A DNA stretch of 64,000 nucleotides, taken from contig NZ_CP038141.1 in NCBI RefSeq assembly GCF_006542355.1, forward strand, positions 1 to 64,000, given 5' to 3'. The DNA comes from Swingsia samuiensis (GTDB lineage Bacteria > Pseudomonadota > Alphaproteobacteria > Acetobacterales > Acetobacteraceae). The position numbers were made by a program, and so were the translations under genes. Below the pieces are notes generated by a model that saw only the letters and a program-made list of their open reading frames with translations, searched no databases and was not told the DNA's origin. This document shows, one piece after another, positions 32,067 to 41,211 of this stretch (position 1 is the stretch's first letter; every line of letters starts with the position of its first letter).

Positions 32067-32909
32067 ATGACGCTTTTTCAAGCTCTCATCCTCGCGATTA
32101 TCCAAGGGATAACAGAACCTTTCCCTATCAGCAGCTTGGGACATGCGGTCCTCTTACCAAGTGTGCTCCATTGGAACTTGGATGAGCACTCTCCTTTATT
32201 TCTTCCCTTCTTAACGATGTTGCATGTTGGAACTTTAGTCGCTTTGGCTAGCGTGTTCTGGAAAGACTGGGTTGCCATCCTCAAGGGAATCTTTGGTTCT
32301 TACGGCCAGCAAAACCAGCTTGAATCGATTCGTATTGCAGGCCTTCTCATTATCGCAACTCTCCCAGCCGTTCTGATTGGTGGGATATTTGAACATCTTT
32401 TAAGAGCGTTCTTTGGGGCTCCTCTCGCCGTGGCGGGATTTCTCGTTTTGAATGGCCTCTTACTCATCTCGACTGAATGGATTCGCCAATATCGTGCGCC
32501 AACAGACTACAAACCCATTTCTTCTCTATCGCCTAAAGACGCACTTATTATTGGGCTATGGCAATGCTTAGCTTTATTTCCCGGCCTTTCGCGCTCCGGC
32601 GCTACAATTAACGGCGGCCTATTAAGAAATCTTGATCACGAAACATCTGCTCGTTTTTCCCTTCTTCTCGCTCAACCTATTGTTTTAGCGGCAACCGTCC
32701 GAGAAGCTTGGCAGATCAGGCACATGACAATTTCTCATGATATGCTGCTTCAGTCTATTTTGGGCGCCATTCTCGCAGGAATAACAGCTTGGGTGTGCTC
32801 AATCCTAATGCTGCGTTTTTTCCGAAACCATGACCAATGGGCACTGAAGCCTTTCGGTATTTATTGCATGATTGCGGGGGTTGCTGCCGGGATCCTCATT
32901 ATTTTTTAA
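32067..32909 (+). CDS. uppP: Undecaprenyl-diphosphate phosphatase
   Basis: Dephosphorylates undecaprenyl pyrophosphate to recycle the lipid carrier for peptidoglycan, and gives bacitracin tolerance. About eight membrane helices are evident in 280 residues. The two conserved motifs are QGITEPFPISSLGHA near the N-terminus and PGLSRSGATINGG near residue 185. I chose the ATG at 32067 because MTLFQALILAIIQGITE is the normal start; a GTG at 32034 preceded by AAGG would add 11 residues. Confidence 0.95.
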   Translation: MTLFQALILAIIQGITEPFPISSLGHAVLLPSVLHWNLDEHSPLFLPFLTMLHVGTLVALASVFWKDWVAILKGIFGSYGQQNQLESIRIAGLLIIATLPAVLIGGIFEHLLRAFFGAPLAVAGFLVLNGLLLISTEWIRQYRAPTDYKPISSLSPKDALIIGLWQCLALFPGLSRSGATINGGLLRNLDHETSARFSLLLAQPIVLAATVREAWQIRHMTISHDMLLQSILGAILAGITAWVCSILMLRFFRNHDQWALKPFGIYCMIAGVAAGILIIF

Positions 32910-32944
32910 CTTTCACATTCCTCATGATAAGACCATGGTAAAGA

Positions 32945-34480
32945 ATGCCGGCACCATCTAAAGAACATACTCCAATACCTTCAAAATCTCGTCAAAAAAC
33001 AGTTGAACAAATTTTGACGGAACATGAGGCCTGCGGGTTAAAACAAAGCTTAACCGCAACACAACTCACAATGATTGGTATTGGCTCGACCATTGGTGCT
33101 GGTATTTATGTGATGACAGGAACAGCCGCAGCAGAATATGCAGGCCCATCCGTTCTCCTGTCTTTTATTATTGCCGCTCTCTCGTGCCTGTTTACAGCAT
33201 TCTCATATGGTGAGTTAGCCTCAACCCTTCCTGTCTCTGGCTCTGCTTATTCCTACGCATATATCTCTATGGGAGAAAAAACAGCTTGGATTGTTGGGTG
33301 GCTCCTTTTACTTGAATATGGGATTTCCTGTGCAGCTGTTGCGGCAGGTCTTTCAGGATATACAACGTCTTTATTCGCCGTATTTGGCCTTCATATCCCA
33401 TCTTTTCTAACACAATCCACCCTACAGCCTCTTGCAGGGTCTGATGGGGCTATCATTACAGCCGGCTGGCGTTTTGACCTCATTGGTTTTAGCGCCATTA
33501 TGATCGTTACAGCCCTACTCGTTAAGGGGGTTCAAGAATCTGCGCGGATTAATACAGTCATTGTTACTATAAAAGTGGGTGTCTTAATCCTGTTTGTAAT
33601 TCTTGGCTTTCACGCCATTAACCCCAATAACCTGCACCCTTTTATCCCAACAAATGAAGGCGGATTTCATTACGGAATAAAAGGTATATTCCGCGCTGCT
33701 TCTGTTATCTTTTTTGCATATGTTGGTTTCGAAGCGGTCTCTACTGCCTCTTCCGAAGCCAAAAATCCAACCCGAGATGTCCCTCTCGGGATTATCAGCA
33801 GTCTTATCATTTGTACGGTGGTTTATATCATTGTCGCCGTCGTTTTACTCGGTATCGTCCCTTATCAGAAACTAGACGTGCCCGACCCACTCGCGATTGC
33901 TGTTACAACCATGCATATTCCATGGCTTGCTTTACTCATTAATGTAGGAGCGACTATCGGCCTGTGTTCTGTCTTGTTAGGCCTCATGTATGGGCAATCT
34001 CGTATTTTTCTTACCATGAGCCGAGATGGCCTTATTCCTAAAATTTTTGGTATTATTCACCCTCATTTCCGCACGCCATGGCTTGGGACCATCAGCCTTG
34101 GCATTGTTGTTGCTGTGATAACCGCCACCCTGCCAATTGATATTATTAGTGACCTTGTTTCCATCGGCACAGCTATTGCTTTTGCGATTGTATGCTTTAC
34201 CGTCATATGGCAACGCAATACACGGCCTGACATTCAGAGGCCATTCAGTGTCCCTCTCGGCGGTTTTACAATCCGTGGTTTTTGGATTGGAATAACCCCT
34301 CTTCTGGGAATTATTTTTTGTATTTTAATGTCCCTTCCACTGATCATCGATATGATACGCTCTATTTTCAGCGGAAACCCAGTCCCTTTAATTCTTCTCA
34401 TCACCTATATTGGATTGGGTATTCTTACATATGTTTTTTATGGCTACCGCAATTCAGCGATGAGCCATAAAAAACAATAA
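32945..34480 (+). CDS. APC-family amino-acid permease
   Basis: Amino acid/proton symporter of 511 residues with about twelve to fourteen helices. The APC motif GIGSTIGAGIYVMTG near residue 46 is the substrate-binding unwound helix 1. SVIFFAYVGFEAVSTASSEAKNP is the helix 6 region typical of cationic amino acid transporters (YfnA/CAT type). Substrate cannot be set from sequence alone. Its 3' end contains a hairpin shared with the convergent mscS gene. Confidence 0.88.
   Translation: MPAPSKEHTPIPSKSRQKTVEQILTEHEACGLKQSLTATQLTMIGIGSTIGAGIYVMTGTAAAEYAGPSVLLSFIIAALSCLFTAFSYGELASTLPVSGSAYSYAYISMGEKTAWIVGWLLLLEYGISCAAVAAGLSGYTTSLFAVFGLHIPSFLTQSTLQPLAGSDGAIITAGWRFDLIGFSAIMIVTALLVKGVQESARINTVIVTIKVGVLILFVILGFHAINPNNLHPFIPTNEGGFHYGIKGIFRAASVIFFAYVGFEAVSTASSEAKNPTRDVPLGIISSLIICTVVYIIVAVVLLGIVPYQKLDVPDPLAIAVTTMHIPWLALLINVGATIGLCSVLLGLMYGQSRIFLTMSRDGLIPKIFGIIHPHFRTPWLGTISLGIVVAVITATLPIDIISDLVSIGTAIAFAIVCFTVIWQRNTRPDIQRPFSVPLGGFTIRGFWIGITPLLGIIFCILMSLPLIIDMIRSIFSGNPVPLILLITYIGLGILTYVFYGYRNSAMSHKKQ
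34434..34474. terminator. Bidirectional terminator within the permease 3' end
   Basis: TTTTTTATGGCT at 34434-34445 pairs with AGCCATAAAAAA at 34463-34474 (12 bp, 17-base loop). It ends 6 bases before the permease stop codon is complete and 10 bases before the convergent mscS stop, so it serves both genes. The terminal A/T runs supply the U-tracts. Confidence 0.65.
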
Positions 34481-34483
34481 CTC

Positions 34484-35677
34484 TTATTTTCCTAATGGTG
34501 GCGTCCCTGGCCCCATATAACTACCAGGCCCGGGGCGTTCTATTGGTGGAGAGAACCAGTCATCCGCCAACCCCTCGCTCCCTGGTTTAGGAGGCATCAT
34601 TGCAAAACGGGTCCGCGGCAATGATTCTGGGCATTCTTCTTTAATACGTGCAATAATTTTTTCACGGATATCACACCGCAAATCCCAGCTCTGCAAAGCA
34701 TTCCGTGCGCTTGCGATAATACGCACAGCCATAACTTGCGCATTACAATCCGAAACTTGTACGTCAAAAACCTTTCCATCCCATAAAGGCGATGTACGAA
34801 TAATTTCATTCAGCATTTCTCGGATTCTATCCATTGGGGCTTGGTAATCGAGCCAAAGAAAAACCACACCGATGATAGCCGCTGAATTGTGCGTCCAGTT
34901 TTCAAACTGGTTTTCCAAAAAATATGAAATAGGCACAATATGCCGGCGCCAATCCCATACACGCAACACTACATAAGTCGCGTTAATCTCTTCTACCCAA
35001 CACCAGTCACCATTAATGATAACCAAATCTTCCATACGAATGGGCTGAGTAATAGCAATCTGTACACCTGCAATCAGGTTAGTTAACAAACCACGTGCAG
35101 ACAAACCTACAATCAAAGACGCGGCCCCGGCGGACGCAAACAAAGACACGCCATACTGCTTAACAGACGGAAATAGCATCAACGCAGATGCAACCGTGAT
35201 AATACCGACCATAATTTCGGTTAAGCGCCGTAATACTCGTATCTGTGTTTGATGTGTACGAATCATAATATCATCTGTTTCGTCTTTAGACGACAGACGA
35301 TTAAGATAAGCTTCCGTCATGTGCCGGAAGACAATAATCATTGAAAACCCGAAGGTAAGCACCAAGACAAAAAGCAAAAACAGCTTAATGTCCTGCTCAC
35401 TTTCATACGTGAACCCCGTTGCAGCAGGAAGAGCTGCCAACATCGCTAAAAGTGATGTCAGCAGTTTAGCAGGACGACGTAGAGCAGAAACAATAGTACG
35501 TATTAAAGCGACACTACGTGACCCTGGGACCCGCAAAATTAAGGCGACAACAAGATTCCCGCAGTAAAATCCCAAAATACCCACTATGACCAACATCAAA
35601 ATGGAAACAATTGATGGTGGCAGCCACGTGAAATACGACCTTATTGCAAACAATGTACTAACAAAATGCTGCGACAC
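34484..35677 (-). CDS. MscS-family mechanosensitive channel
   Basis: Tension-gated channel protein of 397 residues. Several N-terminal hydrophobic helices are followed by the pore-lining MscS helix LFASAGAASLIVGLSARGLLTNLIAG (split here from the family pattern), then the beta domain with QITQ-like AITQPIRMEDLVIING. The cytosolic C-terminus is short and Pro/Gly-rich. It would release solutes on osmotic downshift. It is transcribed alone, away from the tRNA-Met gene. Confidence 0.9.
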   Translation of the reverse strand: MSQHFVSTLFAIRSYFTWLPPSIVSILMLVIVGILGFYCGNLVVALILRVPGSRSVALIRTIVSALRRPAKLLTSLLAMLAALPAATGFTYESEQDIKLFLLFVLVLTFGFSMIIVFRHMTEAYLNRLSSKDETDDIMIRTHQTQIRVLRRLTEIMVGIITVASALMLFPSVKQYGVSLFASAGAASLIVGLSARGLLTNLIAGVQIAITQPIRMEDLVIINGDWCWVEEINATYVVLRVWDWRRHIVPISYFLENQFENWTHNSAAIIGVVFLWLDYQAPMDRIREMLNEIIRTSPLWDGKVFDVQVSDCNAQVMAVRIIASARNALQSWDLRCDIREKIIARIKEECPESLPRTRFAMMPPKPGSEGLADDWFSPPIERPGPGSYMGPGTPPLGK

Positions 35678-35786
35678 TTAGCAGTAAACTCCACGTGGTA
35701 ATGATTGAGATGAGTGAGTGCCATATCAGATATAGCAATTATAAAAAATCTACACCCAAAAACTATACACTCGTGTCATTAACGTG

Positions 35787-35815
35787 TTGACACTTCAACG
35801 GATCCCCCGTAAAAA
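35787..35815 (+). promoter_or_regulatory. Promoter for tRNA-Met
   Basis: A perfect TTGACA at 35787-35792 and TAAAAA at 35810-35815 are spaced by 17 bases, 28 bases ahead of the mature tRNA start. This fits a strong sigma70-type promoter for the tRNA, possibly with readthrough into the glycosyltransferase gene. Confidence 0.6.
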
Positions 35816-35843
35816 CCCCTCCAACGCTGAAAAACAGCACGAT

Positions 35844-35918
35844 GGCGGTGTAGCTCAGTGGTAGAGCAGGGGAATCATAATCCCTTGGTCGGCGGTTCAA
35901 ATCCGTCCACCGCTACCA
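35844..35918 (+). tRNA. tRNA-Met (anticodon CAT)
   Basis: A 75-base cloverleaf. Acceptor GGCGGTG pairs with CACCGCT, the D-arm is GCTC/GAGC, the anticodon stem GGGGA/TCCCT holds loop ATCATAA with CAT at 35876-35878, and the T-arm is GGCGG/CCGTC. CCA is encoded. The sequence matches alphaproteobacterial elongator tRNA-Met; tRNA-Ile(CAT) is less likely. Confidence 0.93.
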
Positions 35919-35946
35919 TTTATTCATGAAAATTTGATTTGGCATA

Positions 35947-36813
35947 ATGAAAAAGCCTCTTGCTGTCGTTACGATGATATATAACGAATCAGAACATCTT
36001 CTGACATGGCGACGTCATTACAGCGCACAAGTGGGCGAATCTGCGTGTTATATTGTTGATCACGGATCGAGTGATGGCTCAACTCAGAATCTAGGCTCCA
36101 TTAATGTTATCCGTATCCCACGCTCTCCTCAAAATGATGAAAAAAGAACCCGATCTATTGGAAAGTTCTGTGAAAGCCTTCTAGAGTGGTACGATAACAT
36201 TATCTACGTGGATGTAGATGAACTCCTTCTGGCAGATCCGGCGTTATACCCATCCCTCACCCATTTTGCTCTGGCAAATAACGCGCCAATTGTTACCGCA
36301 ACTGGGTTGGATTTTATTCATATTCCAGATGAGGAAGACGACTTAGATTATACACGCCTTATTTCGCCTCAACGCAATTATGTACGTTTTTCAAGTGCCA
36401 TGTGTAAGCCATGCCTCATCCAAAAAGCAGTAACATGGTCTCCTGGTTTTCATTCGTGCTCTGAAACACTTCCAAATTTAAATACACCTTTATATCTCTT
36501 TCATCTCAGATATGCTGATTTGCAAACTGGCCTCCAAAGATTACAGCGTACACGTACTCAGCCTTGGCATTCAGACACAGCTGGCCAACATCAAAGAATA
36601 GATAATGATGCTTGGGAAAACATGTTACGCAATATGGCTGCTTTGCCTAAAGTTGACGTAACATTTGATGAGAACGATCAACGTCTCAAAAACTGGCGGA
36701 AAGCTGTAGAAGACAGTTCAACAAGCCGCCAAAATGATCTTTACAAACTTGATCTCAACCTTAGCGGGACCGAGCTCTGGCATATCCCCGATCGGTTTAT
36801 TGGAAGAATATAA
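35947..36813 (+). CDS. Family 2-like glycosyltransferase
   Basis: Putative sugar transferase of 288 residues. VVTMIYNESEHL opens a GT-A nucleotide-sugar fold, followed by VDHGSSDGS and a DxD-type metal motif VDVDELLL near residue 96. The remainder resembles the glycosyltransferase 2-like group annotated for surface polysaccharides. No other polysaccharide gene is adjacent, so donor and acceptor are unknown. It begins 29 bases after the tRNA-Met gene. Confidence 0.75.
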   Translation: MKKPLAVVTMIYNESEHLLTWRRHYSAQVGESACYIVDHGSSDGSTQNLGSINVIRIPRSPQNDEKRTRSIGKFCESLLEWYDNIIYVDVDELLLADPALYPSLTHFALANNAPIVTATGLDFIHIPDEEDDLDYTRLISPQRNYVRFSSAMCKPCLIQKAVTWSPGFHSCSETLPNLNTPLYLFHLRYADLQTGLQRLQRTRTQPWHSDTAGQHQRIDNDAWENMLRNMAALPKVDVTFDENDQRLKNWRKAVEDSSTSRQNDLYKLDLNLSGTELWHIPDRFIGRI

Positions 36814-36843
36814 TCCGAGATACTCTTTGCGGATTATATTCTT
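36804..36843. terminator. Bidirectional terminator between glycosyltransferase and DUF4167 genes
   Basis: AAGAATATAATCCG at 36804-36817 pairs perfectly with CGGATTATATTCTT at 36830-36843 (14 bp, 12-base loop). The 5' arm includes the glycosyltransferase stop codon. The 3' side runs into TTCTTTCCCTTTT. It separates two convergent genes. Confidence 0.65.
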
Positions 36844-36849
36844 TCCCTT

Positions 36850-37320
36850 TTACTCTGCGTCCTTAGGAGCTGTTTCAGAGATATAATGTGCTGGGGGCTG
36901 TTCTGCTACTGGCACCTCATTCATTGAAGGCTCTCCTCCTCGCCGGAAGGAAGAATCTTCATCCAAACGTTCGCTCCGCATTTCACGACGTTCTTCAAAA
37001 GCACGCTGCCGCTGTTGTTGACGCTCTGTACGCTCTTGCTGGCTTTGTTGAGCGGCTTGATTCATTGCATTCAGAATACGAAAGTAATGTTCTGCATGCT
37101 GAAAATATGCTTCAGCAAGAATACGATCACCCGTTCCTGTCGCATCGCGACCAAGTTGAAGATATTTCTCAAACAGCTGTTGGGCCGTTCCCCGAACTCT
37201 TAAATCTGGGCCATTGCTATCAAAAACATGGTTACGATTTAAAGGTGTCTGGGAGTTTCCACTACGTGATGCCCCACCACCTGTACGATGATGCCGGCCT
37301 CTTATACGCTTCATATTCAT
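36850..37320 (-). CDS. DUF4167 protein
   Basis: Basic protein of about 156 residues from a family nearly confined to Alphaproteobacteria. The N-terminal part has the conserved MNMKRIRGRHHR, then NHVFDSNGPDLRVRGTA, YLQLGRDATGTGDRI and AENYFQHAEHYFRI-like helices. The C-terminal half is a Gln/Arg/Glu-rich low-complexity tail. I chose the ATG at 37320, which gives the family start; an upstream TTG at 37362 is in frame. Function is unknown, though its place after prfA/prmC hints at a translation-related role. Confidence 0.88.
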   Translation of the reverse strand: MNMKRIRGRHHRTGGGASRSGNSQTPLNRNHVFDSNGPDLRVRGTAQQLFEKYLQLGRDATGTGDRILAEAYFQHAEHYFRILNAMNQAAQQSQQERTERQQQRQRAFEERREMRSERLDEDSSFRRGGEPSMNEVPVAEQPPAHYISETAPKDAE

Positions 37321-37562
37321 CGACCCGTGATGCACTTTCCTATGGCGATCATGATCTCTCAAAAACTTGAGAGTAAACGCACCGTTATCTGAAAAGACGT
37401 TTGTTTATCTGCTGTAGCTGGAACAAAGCCAACTCATCCATTTGTTCCTAGCCATCAACAAAGAGACGGATAACAGGAACATACTTTATGTAGAAATTTT
37501 TCCACACCAAGAACGTCCTTTGTATCTCACATCAACAATTATATTTCAACCCAAGCTTTTAC
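37321..37562 (-). promoter_or_regulatory. Leader region upstream of the DUF4167 gene
   Basis: The largest gap in the window, 242 bases. It contains an inverted repeat (37417-37427 with 37441-37452, GGAACAAA core) and a second hairpin CTCTCAA/TTGAGAG at 37356-37373. A weak promoter-like pair on the minus strand (TTGGCT, 17 bases, GATAAA) overlaps the first repeat. No coding potential is convincing. A regulatory leader is an inference. Confidence 0.3.
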
Positions 37563-38411
37563 TTACTTCCCTATAAATTGCAGCACAAGCGCCCGAGGAA
37601 TACCGCCTAAATCATTCTGCCGTAAAACTTCTTTGAAACCCTGCCGCTGCCCCAACACGCAAACATCATCAATTTGATCAACCCCGACTTCAAACACAAC
37701 ATACCCATTCGGGGTCAAAACACGGGGAATATTTTCTAACAACACACGATAAGCATCCAACCCATCCTCCCCACCATCCAAAGCACGGGCAGGTTCATAT
37801 GTTGAAACTTCTGGCATTAAACCTTCAATATCAGCACTTTTAACATACGGTGGATTAGAAAAAACGAGGTCAAACTGCCCTATCATCGGGCTTTCCCAAT
37901 GCGCTGCAACAAAAAAACTTCTCGTTGCTAAATGATTTCTCTTCGCATTTTTCTGAGCCAAGCTTGCAGCTTCTGGAGACAAATCAATCCCCACCCCCCA
38001 AGCATTCACATATTCTGACAAGGCAGATAGTAAAAGACATCCTGTCCCAGTCCCCAAATCCAAGAAAGACATATCCTTTTGTTTGTCTGGAATAATCTTT
38101 AGAACTGCTTCTATTAATGCTTCACTATCTGCTCGAGGAATCAACGTTGCTGGTGAAGTATAAAAATCTAACGTCCAAAAACCCACTTCGCCTGTAATGA
38201 AAGCCAAAGGCTCATGCTGAGCACGCCGCATGACCAGATTTTGATATTTTTCTTCGTCTTCGAGAGAAACTGACTTTACCAAAAACAAAGAACCTAAACC
38301 TTTTTCCAATACCCAACTTAATAGCAAGCGTGCTTCTCGACGGGCATCTTCAATCCCTGCTTTCTCTAAGATCGTAGTCGCATGATGCAATAATTTATCT
38401 TTTGGAATCAT
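37563..38411 (-). CDS. prmC: Peptide chain release factor N5-glutamine methyltransferase
   Basis: Methylates the Gln of the GGQ motif in release factors, using S-adenosylmethionine. The 282-residue protein shows the SAM motif FLDLGTGTGCLLL and the catalytic NPPY (FSNPPYV). An N-terminal helical domain contacts the release factor. I chose the ATG at 38411 (MIPKDKLLHH); a TTG ten codons upstream would run into the divergent gene. prmC usually follows prfA directly, but here a + strand gene sits between them. Confidence 0.95.
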   Translation of the reverse strand: MIPKDKLLHHATTILEKAGIEDARREARLLLSWVLEKGLGSLFLVKSVSLEDEEKYQNLVMRRAQHEPLAFITGEVGFWTLDFYTSPATLIPRADSEALIEAVLKIIPDKQKDMSFLDLGTGTGCLLLSALSEYVNAWGVGIDLSPEAASLAQKNAKRNHLATRSFFVAAHWESPMIGQFDLVFSNPPYVKSADIEGLMPEVSTYEPARALDGGEDGLDAYRVLLENIPRVLTPNGYVVFEVGVDQIDDVCVLGQRQGFKEVLRQNDLGGIPRALVLQFIGK

Positions 38412-38440
38412 TTTTTCTAATAACCTGCTATACTGGCCCA

Positions 38441-38899
38441 ATGAGATACAAACGTGCGATCCTCTTTTCTGCCCTACTTATGGGATGCTCTATGCACCCA
38501 GCGTGGGCACAGTCAGTTCCTTCATCGACCTTCACAGTCATTGACGAGCGGGCATCAGAAGAAGTTTCTGAAGTGTCTCGCCTGTATGTGAACGGTAACC
38601 TCGTGGCGACTTTCCATCTTGATTTAAATAAATCCCGTGAAGTGAAAGAAATCCCCTTACCGGCTGGACGCTCCGATGTTGATTACGCTCTCTGTGGGGA
38701 AATTACCATTACGCGTAATGGCCACACAGAGACCCATGAAGTAAGCAGTGCCGGTCAACTCCATCATCCTGAAGGTCATGTGCTTGACGCCGTTGGAAGT
38801 CGCAATTTCACAGATTTCTTCTTAATGGACTACAACGATTCAGCCGTTGCCACACATCGTCAAGGACGTGCAGCCGTCTGTGCTACCCCTAGCTCGTAA
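38441..38899 (+). CDS. Small exported protein of unknown function
   Basis: Protein of 152 residues with a signal peptide ending HPAWA-QS. LLMGC inside it could alternatively act as a lipobox. The mature part is beta-rich, with FTVIDERASEEVSEVSRLYVNG and a single pair of Cys (CGEI, CATPSS) that could form a disulfide. I recognise no family. Its ATG is only 29 bases from the divergent prmC ATG, and it ends 3 bases from the convergent prfA stop, so it is wedged between genes that are usually adjacent. Confidence 0.75.
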   Translation: MRYKRAILFSALLMGCSMHPAWAQSVPSSTFTVIDERASEEVSEVSRLYVNGNLVATFHLDLNKSREVKEIPLPAGRSDVDYALCGEITITRNGHTETHEVSSAGQLHHPEGHVLDAVGSRNFTDFFLMDYNDSAVATHRQGRAAVCATPSS

Positions 38900-38902
38900 A
38901 CC

Positions 38903-39970
38903 TTAAAAACCCTCGGCAGCCAAAAGAGCCGTTTGCTCTTCTCGCGTTAACGCATCAATAATCTCAACAAAATCTCCGGCCATAATCCGATCAATCTTAT
39001 ATAATGTAAGATTGATCCTATGGTCGGTAACGCGGCCTTGAGGAAAATTATATGTTCTAATCCGCTCTGACCGATCCCCTGTTCCTACCTGCGAACGGCG
39101 ATCAGCCGCACGTGATTCATGCGCTGCTGCACGTTGTTGCTCATACAACCGGGCACGCAAAATCTTTAAAGCTTTTGCTTTATTTTTATGCTGACTTTTT
39201 TCTTCCTGCATCGCCACAACAAGGCCAGTCGGCATATGCGTAATACGAACCGCACTTTCAGTCTTGTTCACGTGCTGCCCACCTGCACCAGAGGCACGGT
39301 ACACATCTATCCGCAAGTCGTCATCATTAATGGTCACATCCACTTCTTCAGCTTCTGGTAAAACAGCCACTGTGACAGTTGATGTGTGAATCCGACCCTG
39401 ACTTTCTGTTGCAGGCACACGCTGAACACGATGAACGCCGGATTCATATTTTAATTGCGCAAAAACAGACCGACCAGAAATAGTCGCCATTCCTTCTTTT
39501 AGCCCGGCAACCTCGTTTTCTGAATATTCCATCACCTCAAAACGCCAGCCATGATTTTCTGCAAACCGTCGGTATGCATCAAATAATTCAGCTGCAAAAA
39601 GCCCTGCTTCATCTCCTCCTGCCGCAGGACGAATTTCCAAAATAGCGCTTCTTTCGTCAGCCGCATCTTTCGGCAAAAGAGCAATCTTTAAATTATGCTC
39701 AAGCTCAGGAATTTGGTCTTCAATTTCAGATAATTCTGATTGAGCTAACTCTTTCATCTCAGGGTCAGATAAAAGAGCTTGCGCGTCTTGCTTTTGTTTT
39801 TCTGCTTCTCGCCACGCTTGAATAGATGCAACGACTGGCTCTAATTCGGCATATTCTCGTGATAAACGCGTAAACTCATCGCCCGCTATTTCACCAGAAG
39901 CCATGATTGCTTGCAGTTCTTCCGAACGAGCAACAATCCGCTCTAACCTTTCATCAAATACCAAACTCAT
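38903..39970 (-). CDS. prfA: Peptide chain release factor 1
   Basis: Recognises UAA and UAG and triggers release of finished proteins. The 355-residue length is typical. The stop-codon-reading region has [14 protein letters not shown] (the PxT motif of RF1), and the catalytic GGQ is in GAGGQHVNK near residue 229. The C-terminus reads [15 protein letters not shown] as in RF1. It overlaps the upstream hisS stop by four bases (ATGA). PrmC, which modifies the GGQ, is encoded just beyond the wedge gene. Confidence 0.97.
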   Translation of the reverse strand: MSLVFDERLERIVARSEELQAIMASGEIAGDEFTRLSREYAELEPVVASIQAWREAEKQKQDAQALLSDPEMKELAQSELSEIEDQIPELEHNLKIALLPKDAADERSAILEIRPAAGGDEAGLFAAELFDAYRRFAENHGWRFEVMEYSENEVAGLKEGMATISGRSVFAQLKYESGVHRVQRVPATESQGRIHTSTVTVAVLPEAEEVDVTINDDDLRIDVYRASGAGGQHVNKTESAVRITHMPTGLVVAMQEEKSQHKNKAKALKILRARLYEQQRAAAHESRAADRRSQVGTGDRSERIRTYNFPQGRVTDHRINLTLYKIDRIMAGDFVEIIDALTREEQTALLAAEGF

Positions 39971-41211
39971 ACGGCTTCTCTCAAAGCTGAAACAAGATGA
40001 TGAATGGATATCTCTTTCTGATCGCGTACTTTTAGATCACGGAGCTGCACAATTTCACGCTCAATTTCTTCATCACCGAGAACAATAGCATGTGACGCAC
40101 CAGACTTTACGACACGCTCCATTCTTTTTTTCATATTTCCGCGTGTCTCAATCTCTACATTCAACCCTGCAGAACGGAGCATTCTTGCTATGGAAGCCCC
40201 TTTTACTAGAGCAGAATCTCCCATTGGCACGATCGCTATCCCAGCTGGCTCTTCAGGAATCTGATCCAGCAAAAGAGCTAAACGCTCAATCCCCGCAGCC
40301 CAGCCAATTGCCGGAACAGAGGGGCCACCCATTTGCTCGACCAAACCTTCATAGCGACCACCAGCCAACACCGTACCTTGAGCCCCCAATTTGGTCGTAA
40401 CAAACTCAAATGCTGTGTGGCTATAATAATCCAACCCGCGCACAATTCTGGGGTTTTCAACAAACTTGACACCAAAAGCGTCTAAATACCCACGCAGGTC
40501 ATCCCAGAATTTACGTGACTCATCATTCAGATAATCAGCAAATTTTGGTGCGTCATTCAATAACGCTCGATCCTGTTCAGACTTGCTATCCAAAATACGA
40601 AGAGGATTAACCTCTAAACGTAATTTACTCTCGTCCGACAACTTATCGACATGTTGCTTAAAATACTCAACCAACGCGTCACGCCAAGCTTGACGTGACG
40701 CTATATCACCAAGTGTATTAAGCTCTAAAACAACATGTTCTTCTAACCCAAGTCCTTTAAGAACATCATAAGCCATGGTGATGATTTCTGCGTCACGCAA
40801 AGGACCATCTGCTCCCAATAATTCAGCTCCAATCTGATGGAACTGACGGTACCGCCCTTTCTGAGGGCGTTCGTAACGGAACATGGGACCGTGATAAAAA
40901 ACTTTTTGAGGCAGCGTCTGAGTTAAACCATTTGAAACCAAAGCCCTGCAAATTGAAGCTGTATTTTCAGGGCGAAGCGTTAAACTTTCCCCACCGCGGT
41001 CTTCAAAGCTATACATTTCTTTCGACACAACATCAGAAGTCTCCCCCAATGTGCGTGAGAAAACCTTGGTATCTTCAAAAACTGGAGTGCTCCACTCTTC
41101 AAAGCCATACGTCTTAAAAACCTGACGCGCTGTTTCCACAACATGGTGATGACGACGCATCGTCTCACCAATCAAATCATGTGTGCCGCGTGGGGGTTGT
41201 AATCCAGCCAT
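39967..41211 (-). CDS. hisS: Histidyl-tRNA synthetase
   Basis: Charges tRNA-His. Class II synthetase of 414 residues with motif 2 [17 protein letters not shown], the histidine-binding [12 protein letters not shown] and motif 3 GIERLALLL. The C-terminal anticodon-binding domain is present. The start codon shares one base with the ispG stop (TAATG), and its own stop overlaps prfA, so the three genes are translationally coupled. Confidence 0.97.
   Translation of the reverse strand: MAGLQPPRGTHDLIGETMRRHHHVVETARQVFKTYGFEEWSTPVFEDTKVFSRTLGETSDVVSKEMYSFEDRGGESLTLRPENTASICRALVSNGLTQTLPQKVFYHGPMFRYERPQKGRYRQFHQIGAELLGADGPLRDAEIITMAYDVLKGLGLEEHVVLELNTLGDIASRQAWRDALVEYFKQHVDKLSDESKLRLEVNPLRILDSKSEQDRALLNDAPKFADYLNDESRKFWDDLRGYLDAFGVKFVENPRIVRGLDYYSHTAFEFVTTKLGAQGTVLAGGRYEGLVEQMGGPSVPAIGWAAGIERLALLLDQIPEEPAGIAIVPMGDSALVKGASIARMLRSAGLNVEIETRGNMKKRMERVVKSGASHAIVLGDEEIEREIVQLRDLKVRDQKEISIHHLVSALREAV

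Noticed and set aside
32067-32909. Altered UppP motif EPFPISSLGH
   Set aside because: Still fits the ExxPxSSxGH family pattern, so not considered a loss of function.
36888-37370. 160-codon + strand open frame opposite the DUF4167 gene
   Set aside because: Antisense shadow; the DUF4167 frame has clear family motifs while this one has none.
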